Source of the DNA: Sipunculus nudus
Taxonomy: Eukaryota; Annelida; Sipuncula; Golfingiida; Sipunculidae
Reading direction: 5' to 3'
NCBI GenBank assembly: GCA_026874595.1
Contig: CM049312.1
Span: forward strand, 68,230,929-68,294,928
DNA: 64,000 nucleotides
Shown here: piece after piece, positions 25,638 to 38,683 of the stretch
How positions within the stretch are numbered: position 1 is the first letter of the stretch
Layout of the letters: each line of letters opens with the position of its first letter
The notes under the pieces: model-generated
Told to the model about the DNA's origin: nothing
Database searches by the model: none
What the model saw: the letters and a program-made list of their open reading frames with translations, nothing else
Made by a program: the position numbers and the translations under genes

Positions 25638-27859
25638 TGTCAAACTTAGTTGCTTCTTTGTTTCCAGTAGATATATTGAGAATGCTGGTGATCTGTTTCT
25701 GTAATAATTTGGAAATAGTATAGTACGGCTTTAGAATAGAATAAATATAAAGTGCAATAATTTATCAGTCAGTATTATAAGCATTTCTCCATGATATATA
25801 CAAGCTTGCAGGGGAAATGTGGCATGTACTAAAAGAAAACTTGCTCCTCAACGAAGTGCACGCGTATTGCTGTAGGTTAAAGTAAAAACCAGTCGGATAG
25901 CTGTTCATCTGTTCTCAAATTGTTCTTTAAATATGTTTCAATTTATATCAGTCTTTATACATTTGTTAATAATTTTTGCACCTTATAATAAAGAAAATTT
26001 GATTGCCTTTTTTTATTTATAAAAAATATGTTACTGCAACGGGCTGACGTGAATATGCCAAAAGTTAATATGATTTCTCAAATATTTTAAGCTATATCAA
26101 GTGCAAAATATATATTAATCTTGCCTGTTTATTTGGTAAGTGGTTTCAAAAATTTTAGGCCAATTTGCAATGACGCTTGGTTGAATTCGACATACAGACG
26201 ACGCATGTATTAATTCTTAATGTTAGGATCTAAATATAGATGCTAGGGTACATTAAATAATGAAGATAATTTTACCTGGAGAGATTTTACCAAGATCTCC
26301 CTAGATGCTAAGTTTATATATTATCAACTGCTGCGGTTTGTGTCTAAATAAGGAGATAAGTTCCAATGGATTTAGGTTAAAATCCGAAATATTTTACAGG
26401 GTCCTCCCCTGATATTCATTAAGTTAAGAGTTTCTAGGTCAAACTGCAAATTTTTAGCCCATCTGATTAATAGGAAGGTAACATCATATTCTTTCACATT
26501 GCTCACAGAATATCATCATAGTGACCTCATTTCAGATTTCCATGATTTTTTTCACAGGGAACCTTCATATTGAACGGTAACAAATTGTTCAAATCTGGCA
26601 TTTAAAATGCATAAATCATGTTCTGTCACAGATTTTGCAAAAAAAAAAATTGGTCACAGGGACCCTATTTCAGTTGTCCAGCAGACCTTACAATGACCTC
26701 CATTTACATAAAGTAGGACGTTTCTTTATCAAACCGTACTTAAATAATATTATATTTTCTTCCTATAATTTACAGAGTATATGTTACAGTGACCATATAT
26801 GTTTCAAAGTACATTTCCGCAGGACCTAACAGAATGTTACATTAGAAGATTCTAGGCATAATGGATGAGCATTTTGCCTCGTCTGAATGTCTCGGGGCTC
26901 GAATTCATGTTATGGGCCCGTAGTTAGCAGAATATTGGTCCCCATGAGCTAATATCAGGTTTCCAAGGTGATTTGCGTGGGACTTCCCTTGAAGTTCACT
27001 TAGAAGTTCCTAAGCCTAATGATTAAAACGTATGGCCTGTAAACGGACGGTCGTCTGGACGGATCGACGGATAGCTAGCAGACGCAAAAAGGGTGATCAC
27101 TTTAGCGTAGATGACTCTTAATCAGCTGAGTAAAGAATGTAACCATTCCAGCAGATATCGGAGCATAATTCAAATTTTCTTCGAAACGTTTTAATTTTCT
27201 CTTTCTCACACTTTCTATATATGAACCCAGCACTTCCTAGACGAAACGTTCAGTGGGTGATATGTAATTGGTGCCTGCTTGCTAAAAATTCGCTCAAATA
27301 AGCTCTACACCAACACCAATAATTATACTGTTAGCGAAATTTAGAGTAGTCTGGCTGCGACCGCAGAAACGACATTTGAATGATATATGATCAATGAAAA
27401 TAACCTTTCCGTTACGGCATACCAAGCGTCCGTTCACAAGGAGAGCAGCCTTATAAGTCTAGGACATATAATGACGGATCATTATATGTAACCCTCACAT
27501 TTCAGCAGAATAATTCGGTTCCTGTAGGATTTTTTTTTTCATTTCCTTTGCATGTTCTGTCTATTGTTTTCATTTTACTGCGCTAGTTACCTCTTCTTGG
27601 CTTTATTTCCCTAGCTTTCCAACCTTTGGGAATAATTCTTAAAAGCTGCCCGTCATTCATGCTGGGATAATAAAAACCATCAGCTATTGTTAAAAGGAGA
27701 ACAAATATTTGTCAGATAATAAAGCTAGATATCTGTTTTAATAAACATGAATAGGCATATGTGGGTGAAGTTTTTATTTCTTCACAGAACTACTGGGGAA
27801 AATGAGATATGCGGAAAATCAATGTTTTAACAAATTAGGAGATACACACACAGACACAA

Positions 27860-27907
<48 letters not shown>

Positions 27908-28728
27908 ACAGTTATTATAATTCAACACATGTATGGGTATATGTACAAAGAAAAAAAGCACAACATATAAGCCTGCGATCATCAATTTAATTGTTGATAT
28001 CAATAGAGTTCTTTTCATTTTATTCATGTTTATTTGAAAACCATCATATACATTTAAATAACGATTTGAAGTTTATTTGACCAGTATATTCATTATTCCG
28101 ACATGTGCCTACGTCGAGGTGATTAATAAAACTTAGATATTATGAAACCATGGTTCCCAACTAGCAATTATTCGATATAGAACTGTTACATTTGAATCTC
28201 ACTCCAGTGTGATGATATTGAAAATCTAGAGTGACTATATCTTCTTGTACATATTTAGGTTGACCCATAATGGGATTTCTGAAAGTAAAAGATACAATGT
28301 ATAGACCAGTCCATCCATACATGATGAAATGTGGTTGTTGGGCGATTTAAATCATCATTCTAAAAATTCATTTTAATGGAATATTTCAATATATTGGAAA
28401 TACCAGGGTAACTTGATAGTGACAATGATTCGTCATGTATTTTGCTTGTACATGATTTACCTAGAGTTTAAAATTACTGTTATACTTAAAAAATTATAAA
28501 ACATATTCACAAAGGATGCTTATGTAAAATATCCACAAATCAGGGGGATTGTTCTACCCGATTAAGTTAGGGTGATTCCGGAGTAAAATAAAAATTTTGT
28601 TTTACCAAATTCATATTATATTACAACAAAATATGATCAATTGATTTCAATTATATATCTGATAACACATCAGAAGCTTTCAGGTGATTCAAATAACAAG
28701 TAACGGTCTTACATCTTATTCTGTCAAC
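25638..28728. other. Non-coding, upstream of gene copy 2
   Basis: Matches unit 1 until about 27135 (GCTGAGTAAAG). From there to about 28770 it is unique to unit 2 and holds a (TA)n tract at 27867-27905 but no recognisable element ends. Unit 1 joins the same flanks at an AAAGGA-like microhomology, so deletion from unit 1 is possible. Confidence 0.5.
27867..27905. repeat. (TA)n microsatellite
   Basis: About 18 TA dinucleotides within the unit-2-specific segment. Confidence 0.95.
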
Positions 28729-29570
28729 GGGAATTGATTTGTTAATAAATAAAAAAGCGAACGTCTTATCAAAGGATTTTTCTCAAACATGGAAATGCTT
28801 TGACAAACGTCAAAAGTACAGACGTTTAAAATAATGAACACATCCATTGACATGTTTCCGGTGTAGAATCTTTTTTGCAGATTCTTTATATAACCATAAT
28901 GATTTTTTTACAAAGTAAAAGAGATAATGGATGGTCCAGTACACAAATCGCATCGGTCGTCAAGTGAGAGGCCCCAATGACACGAAAGAACTCCGTTCAA
29001 CCAAACGGGAATTGATTTGTTAATAAATAAAACAGCCACCGTCTTATCAAAGGATCTTTCTCAAACATGGAAATGCTTTAACAAACGTCAAAAGTACAGA
29101 CGTTTACAATAATGAACACATCAATTGACAACAAGTTCCCAGTTTAGAATCTGTTTTGAGGACCCTTTATATAACCATAATGATTGTTTTACAAAGTAAA
29201 AGAGATAATGGATGGTCCAGTACACAAGTCGCATCGGTCGTCAAGTGAGAGGCCCCAATGACACGAAAGAACTCGGTTCAACCCAACGGGAATTGATTTC
29301 TTAATTAATAAAAAAAGCGACCGTCTTATCAAAGGATCTTTCTGAAACATGGAAATGCTTTACAAACGTCAAAAGTACAGACGTTTACAATAATGAAAAC
29401 ATCAATTGACAACAAGTTCCCAGTTTAGAATTCTTTTTGGAGACCCTTTATGTAACCATAATGATTGTTTTCAAAGTAAAATGGATAATGTACACATATC
29501 GCATCGGTCGTCAAGTGAGAGGCCTTAATGACACGAAAGAACTCAGGTCAACCAATATAAATTAAGAATC
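28729..29570 (+). repeat. Three tandem copies of a roughly 280-bp unit
   Basis: Each copy begins GGGAATTGATTT and continues through AAAGGAT, TCTCAAACATGGAAATGC and CGCATCGGTCGTCAAGTGAG. The AAAGGAT anchor falls at 28771, 29049 and 29331, giving periods of 278 and 282. Unit 1 has a single copy at about 11355-11590. Copies differ by a few percent, so the array has existed for some time. Confidence 0.85.
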
Positions 29571-31504
29571 ATGAGATTTTTTAAAAACAAATTTAAAGTT
29601 CTCAGATTAAAACAAAACTTCCTGAGTTGATCAATGTTGAGTTATACAACGAACTTTGGAATTAAGATATGTAAAAGCCACCTTAATGTTCCATACATCT
29701 TGAATTTGAGATAATAAAAACAATCTTTATCTGGATTCTGATCAACTATTTTATATTCATTGGTAAAGGATATCCCCATGAGCACCAGATGCCACGTTTA
29801 GCATTACATGGCTATTCCTTAGAAAATTCCTGTCATACCAAAAGAAAGATCATTGGAAGAATAAAGCAATCAATTAACATTTCTTCACGTTGGATCCATG
29901 GGAATGGTATCTATTGGTGAAGGGAGGGGGGGGGGGGACTAAGGTAAATCTTTCTAAACGAGTGAATTGATTTCACCAATAACGTGATCGTGTTAATTAT
30001 TTTTCTCTGATTCATTCTTAGAATTGGAAATTCACTAGTATCTTTGTTTACCGGCCTATCATGGGGTTCACGGATGTGAAAGGTCACCTGATCACATGTT
30101 ACTGCTTGTAGGTACAATCTGAATATTTTAACTGTATATCTAAATTATGTCTGAGAAAATTGAGAGCATCATGATAAATTATATCTGACAAAATTTTTGT
30201 ACAATTACGTGATGATGTGCGGGAACCATGAAATATACTATTTCAAACTGTTCCCATTTATTCTTTTAAATAATATATTTAACCGATATTTAACCATGGG
30301 AAAAAGTTCACAAAGTATGAATATGATGTATTTAAAAAACATGGTAATATTGAATAAGAAAAGTATACTTTCTTTCTGATTTTTACATTTTAATACCTCA
30401 CATAAATGATAAAAAGGAGGTAAAATTACCAATCCTTTTTGGAAACAATAATGACTACAGTGTGTAAAATGATATAAAAATGTAGATGATGAAAGGATCC
30501 GTCCATTTATTAAATATAACTCAAGTTGATCCAAAGCGGACAATATTTTTATGACAAAAGTATTTTGTTCTCAGGATGAATTTAAAAAATGCTTTTCTCT
30601 CAAATTAGACCCCACTCCTGATGGTAGAAGAATTTAGTAATAAGGTTGAGTGAGCGCTTATAATGATTCGGCTGCCTCCGTGTTTAAGCGCTAACTATTG
30701 TTCACCACCTGAGTCCAAACGCTCAGGTTAGTAGTTCAAAAGGTCACCAATAGAAGGTTAAACGGGTTGGAGTTTATTAATATTCATAGGGCTAACGAGC
30801 ACCTTTAGCATTGTTTACGGCCGTATTGTTATTTCTGCACCTTATGAATATTCAGTGCCTATCAGCGGGTTCTGGTTTAAATGGATAGGCTGAATCTGAC
30901 ACAAACGTGACTGTATATCAAGCTGTTTGAGTTGTTCGTACTTGCCACTTTGTTTGTGAATGTAATTCTAGTTACGAAGTCTTTACTTCCAATATGAAGA
31001 CTGATTTTGAATACTTAACTTAGACTTAAAAGGAAGGTTCCTTCAAGGAAAGAAAATGCATGTGTGATCACCAGTTCACAGTAGTTTTGAAAGGCTTTAT
31101 TTTTATGGTAATGTGTTGTAAAGCAGTAGGCAGCAAAAAATGTTTAATGGACAGTTTCATGAGTGTCTGTCATTCAATCCGTCACGTGCTCCATGCACAG
31201 ATTATTGTTGTGGGGTAAAAATGGGGGTATTATGTTAATACGAGTATTTAGGTATCACAAATCTGTTTAATTATATCACGTTCCGTATTGCTACCAATGC
31301 CAGTGTAAATTCGTTTGCCTTGTACAGCGCCGGAAAAACGTATTTTGAGTGAATGACAACGTATGGCATAAGCCAAGGGGTATGACTTACGTTCCAGGAG
31401 GAGGAAACTTTCTCAGCAGTAGGCCATCAAGCATAAGTGCCTTGGCACCAAAGATGGCCTTAGAATTTATGGCTATTCTTGTGTATTTTTTCCGCCTATA
31501 GCTC
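29571..31504. other. Non-coding, matches 11590-13635 of unit 1
   Basis: No gene is supported. A 60-codon frame at 30197-30379 is shared with 12231-12413 but has no motif. A 76-bp deletion relative to unit 1 lies near 30575. Confidence 0.5.
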
Positions 31505-31811
31505 TTAACACATTCGCTGCCCAGCCAAATATTCCCCCAGTGCCAGGGCCTGCAACAGTCTCGGGGAGGTCCGGGTGAGTAAGTTCTAGGTGTGAAAAGC
31601 TGATAACGAGGGTGTGAAGTCCACATGGTGCAAGGGCCATGAAACTTGCCTGAGGTGTTATGCACAGAAGGATGTCATAACCCTGTTCGGCCTAATTAGC
31701 TAATTAGGCCTACAGCCAGAAAGGACTTCAAAGGAAACAAGCGCACACAAACACAGATACGCCCTCACATGCACAAATATATATATATAATATATATATA
31801 ATATATGTATA

Positions 31812-31863
<52 letters not shown>

Positions 31864-33333
31864 CGAGAGAGAGAGAGAGAGAGAGAGAGAAAGAAAGAAT
31901 TCATATGTTTACACCAGGACCGGGAAAGTCCAGCGGTTCAAGCAATAGCAGCTCCTGTACACACTCGGATCGACCTTCGATATATTAGTTGAAATAATAG
32001 ATGAAGATTTATAAAACGTCACAGTTATCATCATGTATGATCATCAAAATTCCAATGTCACTTCATCGATCTGGTAGAACTCGCGAGGGTTTGCGTCTTA
32101 TTCTGGTTTATGAATGCCATAAACTTTCAAGTACACATGCACATGTGGAAAGATGGCTCAGGGGTTATGTAGTAGGTCAAATGACGCGAGACGAAAAACC
32201 GCGCAAGTTCATTCCCTGTTTCTTTGTTTTTTCTTTTTCTTTCATTTTACAAACTTTTATTTTTACTGAAAAAAATTACTATTTTGCTTTTCATTACGAA
32301 CAAACTGATTCTACCAATCATTATAATTCTAAAAATTGTTTTATCTTTTATTACACACACGACACAGTCATAGTTATTTACATACCGTGGCGACAGCATG
32401 ATACAGTGGACCTCGTCATTGTCACCGTCAAAGAAAGCCGGGAATTATACGAAATTGCGTGTGATCAAAGTGTAACCTAATATGATCAACTCTAGGGCTC
32501 ATGATATAATACTTTATTATGAATTGTCTGAAAGTCATACGTCGGGGTGCATATGGTGAATTCCAAAGTGCGGTTGGGATTGTCGGTGCACAAAAGGGCC
32601 AACATATTCCGCAAGTGATCGTCCGAGTTTGCTTTCAGAATTTTACAATTTACATGCACTTGTTGGTACTTACACAAGCATATTGCTTTCTCTAAATGTA
32701 TAGGATACGTGAGATATCCAAATATGCCAAACCAATAATATGCAGCCGCGTTCTGATTACCAGCCGACCTGTGTGCCAGGCATGTGGCACGCGCCCTATT
32801 GTTGTTGATTGCGTAATAGGCTGTCGTCGCGGGGCAATAAACCTGAACGACTTCACGCCTCGCTATCTCGAGTTCACACCTACGGTGCGATCTGTCACAC
32901 CTCCGTCTCACCAGCGGGTTTGCCGCAAGTAAGTGGCTAAAATACGCCCAAGTATAAAACTAGAAAGATTTTTACGCGGTCCTCGCTTTCGTTTGATTCT
33001 AAGGAATACTCCTACACGGTATCAATTTTACACTACATCGGGTCATGAACTTATTTCACGGTAAAGGACGAGAGCCGTGGATATTTTCACGCTCCCAAAA
33101 CCTGTGTGCTTTCGAGTTATCAAGCGCACTGATGAATTACAAATTTTACTATTTCATGACAAGAAACCAATTTACAAATGAACTACTACTCACCTGCGCA
33201 GAGTTTATTGATAAATTTAAGAGATTTCTTAGTAAAAATTGCTTATAAATTTATGACGAGTATACCCGTCATAGGCACTGGGGGAATCAGAAAATATGAC
33301 GAGTATACTCGTCATAGGCAGCGAAAGTGTTAA
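31505..33333. mobile_element. piggyBac-like non-autonomous transposon in a TTAA site
   Basis: Flanked by TTAA on both sides (31505-31508 and 33330-33333). The ends are inverted repeats: left CACATTCGCTGCC, right complement CACTTTCGCTGCC, plus an inner inverted pair ATTCCCCCAGTGCC (31531-31544) and GGCACTGGGGGAAT (33274-33287). The right end also has two palindromes of the form GACGAGTATACTCGTC (33255-33270 with one mismatch, 33298-33313 perfect), and a perfect 22-bp palindrome lies at 31689-31710. Unit 1 has the empty site: removing the element and one TTAA gives CTATAGCTC-TTAA-CTACGG, matching CTATAGCTT-TCAA-CCGCGA near 13630. The internal frames (32001-32911, 33045-33248) do not resemble a piggyBac transposase. 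At 1.8 kb it is shorter than typical autonomous members. Confidence 0.85.
31778..31898. repeat. (TA)n-(GA)n compound microsatellite inside the piggyBac-like element
   Basis: Interrupted TA dinucleotides pass into about 20 GA dinucleotides with two interruptions. Confidence 0.95.
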
Positions 33334-33344
33334 CTACGGTTGAG

Positions 33345-33605
33345 ACTCCCACGGCTAGTGGATGGACATCACGGGATCGGGGAAGGTGTCTGGTGAGACA
33401 CAGACCACCACTGAGAGGGCAGTGGGAGAGTGTGATTCGTCAGGGACGAGAAAGATCGAGATAAGGCTGGTCCGGGCAGTGACTAACCGAGGACTGAGGG
33501 CGCACCAGTCCAGCACAGAAGACCTAGCTGACACCAGAATCAGTGGATCGTGATGGCGCTACAGACATCCTACCAGATCTCGTGATATTACTGTTAAGAG
33601 TAGGT
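33345..33605. other. GC-rich island, unit-2 copy
   Basis: Counterpart of 13640-13905, placed directly to the right of the piggyBac-like insertion. A TGA stop at about 33551 ends the frame that is open in the other copy. See that entry for alternatives. Confidence 0.4.
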
Positions 33606-36600
33606 ATATTTGTAAAAAAATATGATCAACCTAATGACATTCAGATACACAGAAGCCAGTTGAAGATAAAATTGATAAGAATGCACTGAAACGTCCCCCC
33701 CCCAAGCGCCGCTTTTTTGTACTCGTCAATTTCCACATGATAAGCGGTTTTATCAGACCAACTTGCTGAATTTATTATAGTTTAAATGTTTCAAATTTCG
33801 ATTGTTCCACCTCAAAAGTCTGATATAGTATTTCTACACCAAAATCAAGCTAGTAAGTATTTGGCAATAACATATTGAAGGCACATATGGCCTTAAACTT
33901 TCCATTTTTGACTTTATGCTTGTATGATTGATTGGCACAAAAAAACAATACAAAAAAAAAATATGGAAAAATTCATAACAGCCTATGCAAGTGTCAGATG
34001 TTTCTGAAACACAAAAAAATATATGCATTGCAGGGAGAGTTTTCAGTTAACGTTCATACATCCTTCATGGAAGGGTTATAAGATCTTTTCATAACCGGCA
34101 TTACCCTTAGATCATAAATATATACACAGAGGAAACTGTAAATTACATAAATTCTTTATCCAGAAGTTTTTGTTTTGACAGGGCAATACAAGTAATCAAC
34201 TACAATAATTATTCGAGTTTTATTGAAGAGTACTTCTTGTTGATCAAAGCTTTAATATATACTGAACTCAACCATGTAAGTATCAATCACGTTAAAATAC
34301 ATACTTCCGATATATTTACGGGACAATCATTGCTTGATGAATGGTGAGTAGTGAGTGGTATAGGAGGATTGTCATTTCTTGTAACAAAACCTTCGATTCT
34401 TGTTTCCGTTTGTTGGATTCTATCAAGCTTTTGGTCTTTTTTCACAAATGCTTAGAATTAAGATAGAGACGGATACTAGAGAGTTCAAGAAACCAAAAGG
34501 TTCAGTAATGAAGCAGTCAATGAATTTACCGGCCATTAGATGATCTCAGATATCGTTAGCCACATGTGTTTTCATCGTGGATAAAAAAAAAACTTTAAGG
34601 AAGAGACTTAATGAACATTTATCAAGGAAACGCAGTCTTGCTCTAATTGTATAAATGTAAAACATTTACAGCTATATTTTGACAGACCTCTCACATGAAA
34701 ATGAGCTACGTGCTCCAACTTACCAGTTTGTCTTTACACATATAGCAGCAAAGGATAGGTGCGAGAAAATGTGCTTCTTCATTGGCGCTGGCCTTTTTCC
34801 TTTTGTAAGTTTAATTCATTATACACCGACTAATTGGGAAATATATTGATTTTAAATGGCGATAACCAAAACAGGTGTTCAAAAAACAAAAGAGGATTCA
34901 TGCACTCGATAGTGTATATTTATATAAACGCAGGTTAGCTTGACTTTGATTGCCTGGAAACAGAAGCCTCAAAGGCCACACTCAAGTTGATCAAACGTTT
35001 TAAAAGTGGCAACTGGCAAAAGCTGTTCGTATTTTTAAGCCATTTACCTTTGAATAATCAGCTCGGCCTTTATTCTCATCGTGTCAGTAGAAACAACCCC
35101 CATTAAGGATAGATAAAAGGGACTATACCAGAACCCTGCGAAAGCTACTTAAATTATGGTCTGGCCAATTGTGCCAAGGGAGCTTTATCAGAACAATCGC
35201 AGAAAAGGCGTTTACCTTAAAAATAAAACAAAAGTGCAAGCACTCTTGTCGAAAAGGAAATCACCATTGTTATGATATGAAATATTTATTATGTAGAAAA
35301 TATCGTTGGCCTTTCAAAATAAAAAGATGGAGCAAACATTCTTCTTATGATATGAAATAGTAACTATTTTTGTAAAAGATTCACAATAGTTATGAAATGA
35401 AAATGCCATTTAATAAGACTTCAGGAAGAAGCAAACATTGCCTATTCACACGGTGTATGTTTAATTAACTGAAGGTAAAGCCATACATTGTATCACTATA
35501 CTGTACACTACTTCTGCTAAAGCACAACAGGAAACTCCAACTCGACATGGATATAAAATCATGTATTAGTTCAAAATAAAATGAAAACTAATTCAAGCGC
35601 TGATGAGTACAATGGACCAATAATGCAGAAGCCACAAGCACACAAACCAACATGAATAATGCCTGAAGTTTGGCAATCTACATATATAAATAAAAAATCC
35701 TTATAGTCAAAACTCAAATGGACGGGTATGCTGCGGTATATAATAAAATGTATATTTTGTCATTTCAGCAAATGGGAAATAAGGAATAATGATCTTCTTT
35801 ATATATAAATGTATGTGATTATCATTGTAAACGTCACCAACCATTAGAGCAAATTGCAGATAAAAGGGCACGCAAGCCGAATAAAAAAAATTTTCCCATT
35901 TTTTATAGTTGCAATATTTTACGTTCAGACAAAAAGATCAATTAAAGCACCGCGGGTCACTATTAAAGAGTCAGTGACTTCTATTTGAATATGCTTTATT
36001 TAGAACGGACAATGATAGGCGATCTAATATCACCACAGTTAATTGATAAATCACTCGCCCCAGTATTTAATAATTTTAACAAATGCTTTTTAAAATGATT
36101 ATTCGCTAAAGTGTTCCATTAAGGAAAAGACAAATTGTTATACACAAGAATGGAAACAAAATGCTTGCAAAAAGTTTTTGATGGCTATCATGCATTCTCA
36201 AAAATGTTATTTTATGCTCGGGAAAAATCAGGATAGTCCCTGTCATATTTCCTTTGATGTGAACACTGTTTGACCAACATCCTAAAGAGGATCCAGCCAT
36301 CTTGTGATATGCGAGTATACGTTATATTTAATATCGGAAATATTGCCAAGTTTCTAATAACCTTTTTCGGAGCATGTTTGATAAACGTTCATTTTCTCAA
36401 ATATTCTTCCTTAGCGGTTTATAGTGTACCTGTTTTTCTGCCGCCAAACTTGATGACGAATGTCATTTGGAAGGCAAATCTTGAAAGAGCCAGTTCATGC
36501 GTATTCTTATTATTTCGGGACCGTTAATTCCGTTTACACAGATTTTACGTCATTTTCCAGTTGGATTCAACGTGTAAATGTAATTACAGTAGGTAATTAG

Positions 36601-36884
36601 TATGAAATATTACCATTAACTATTGATAAATGGGTAATGTTTAATATTGTCTGAATTATCACGGAGAATTAGGTGCGAGTCCTACAGTCCTTTTGACCAC
36701 AGGTAATGGTACCTTTTCCACATATAAAAATGTCAATATTTTAAATTTTACATCATAACTGTTTTAATTGTTTATATGACTTATCAGGCAATTCTTGCCT
36801 GTCAGTTGATGTATGTTTTATTTTTTTCCAACATTAAACTCGTAAGGCACATTCTTGTTTTGTGCGTCAGTGACATCTATTGTG
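33606..36884. other. Non-coding, middle of unit 2
   Basis: Matches 14384-18011 with scattered changes, after a deletion that removed the beta-domain exon relic. A further block present at about 14805-15210 in unit 1 is missing after 34050. No gene is supported. Confidence 0.5.
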
Positions 36885-37583
36885 TACGGAAGCGTATTGC
36901 TGCCACCTGGTAAAAGGGTATAAAAATGGGAAAAATAAAGTATATGTACGACATATTATCTTGTACGTACGGCATACTATCTTGTACGTACGCCATAATA
37001 AATCTTAAGGATATGATTCACAGACTACGTAACAGGGCAACTGATATATGTATAAGCAATATATATATGTTAAATAATGTGTTCCCAACCTCCTTGCAAA
37101 CAACTGGAACACCGTTGAAACGAACGTATATATATATTTCATTTTTATATTTATATCTACTATATGTTTAAATGCTATTCGATTATATCCCTTTTCTGTA
37201 TTTCTAAAATATTCCAAGGAAGCGAAATATATTAAGTCGTCTGCAGGTCATATACAGAACTTTCATTTTTATATAGGTGATTAAATTGTGTTGGCAGCGT
37301 TTGATGTTATAACAGTGAACTTGTCATAATGTTAATAAGAAAAAAATCTTGTCTTTGCGAAATTGAAAACAAGCGGAACCACTACCTAATAACCTAATTT
37401 AAAGTGTTTGAGAATTTATGATATAATGTAGTGTTGTGGATCGTTAAAAATATTTAATGCATATACAAGCATTGAAATGATATGTAGGTAGCAGAATAGT
37501 CCACAACCCATTTTATGCGGTACATATAATTTTTCTTTTGAACTAAATAAAAAAAGTTTTAAAGACTATAACTCATAGACATG

Positions 37584-37645
<62 letters not shown>

Positions 37646-37735
37646 CATGTATCTGTTGGCCTGTTGTGTTGTCTGTGAATCAGATCCGTAAGATCGTGTG
37701 GTACGTACGACATAGTATGTCAACACGCTTCCGTA
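36885..37735. mobile_element. TIR transposon with 6-bp target duplication, unit-2 copy
   Basis: Same element as 18012-18841, with the same ends and the same ATTGTG flanks (36879-36884 and 37736-37741). It has expanded a TA tract near its right end (37586-37641) and has one 21-bp tandem unit fewer. No coding capacity is visible. Confidence 0.7.
37586..37641. repeat. (TA)n microsatellite
   Basis: About 28 TA dinucleotides within the TIR element. The unit-1 counterpart near 18730 is short. Confidence 0.95.
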
Positions 37736-38683
37736 ATTGTGGGCCAAAACCTTAAGAAACACCGCCACTTAACTTGTTTTTGAGAGACACGCTGTTCTTG
37801 TTTGTTATGTATACAAGACTTAACGAAAGATGGAGGTGGTATGCCTGCTATGACCTGTAGGAAGTATATACAGTAGGTTGGGAGCTTTGCTTTCAGATAG
37901 CAACAACACCATTCCCGGTTACATATAGTGTTCATTAGAATTGGGCCTATAGAATGTATGTGAACCTGCACAGTGGCCGCCAGTGAAATAAATTAAAAGA
38001 AAACCCAGTGTATAGGACCGACCAGGTCGCCATCATGGACGACAATCGGATATGTTGTTGAAGATCCCGTAGATCCTTAGATCCCTTAGATCTTATAACT
38101 CTCATAGATGCCATGAACTGATGATGTCTGAGTTGTTTATTTGATCATATCGCACCCCGAGAACAGAAACCCTGTAACTCATTTTTTACACAATGACAGA
38201 AATGAGGAAAAACTTATATGAAAATCATACTTCAGGAATTTTCTTAAATTTCCTTCATATTTAAGAAATCAAATTCAGTATGAGAGTCAGTGCTTGTTAG
38301 GTGACTCATATTGTTTGTGATTTATAATTTAGATTTTAAACAATATGTGACTCATATTGTTTGTGACTTATTGTACTAGACAATAACAAACACTGAAAAA
38401 CATATCTACAACTTAATAATTTAATTTTTGTGCCCCAATAGGCCTCTTGGTAAGCTTTCCTTAGAATATTAAAATAAGTGTATATCAATCTTATATTTGC
38501 ATGTTTAATTAGATAATTTGCATATTTAAACCTGCATCGGTGGCTTATTTCTTACCAGGCAGGCGCCAGTGTCTGCCCATATGATGATGTCCGCATCTGG
38601 AATTTAAAATATAAGTATTCCAAACATACTTGCACCTATTTATAATAAACTTTACCGTTTTACTGTGGTCAAAACATTTACAT

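Noticed and set aside
32001-32911. Open frames of 159 (plus) and 139 (minus) codons inside the piggyBac-like element
   Set aside because: No similarity to a piggyBac transposase is visible and the frames overlap on opposite strands; the element is treated as non-autonomous.
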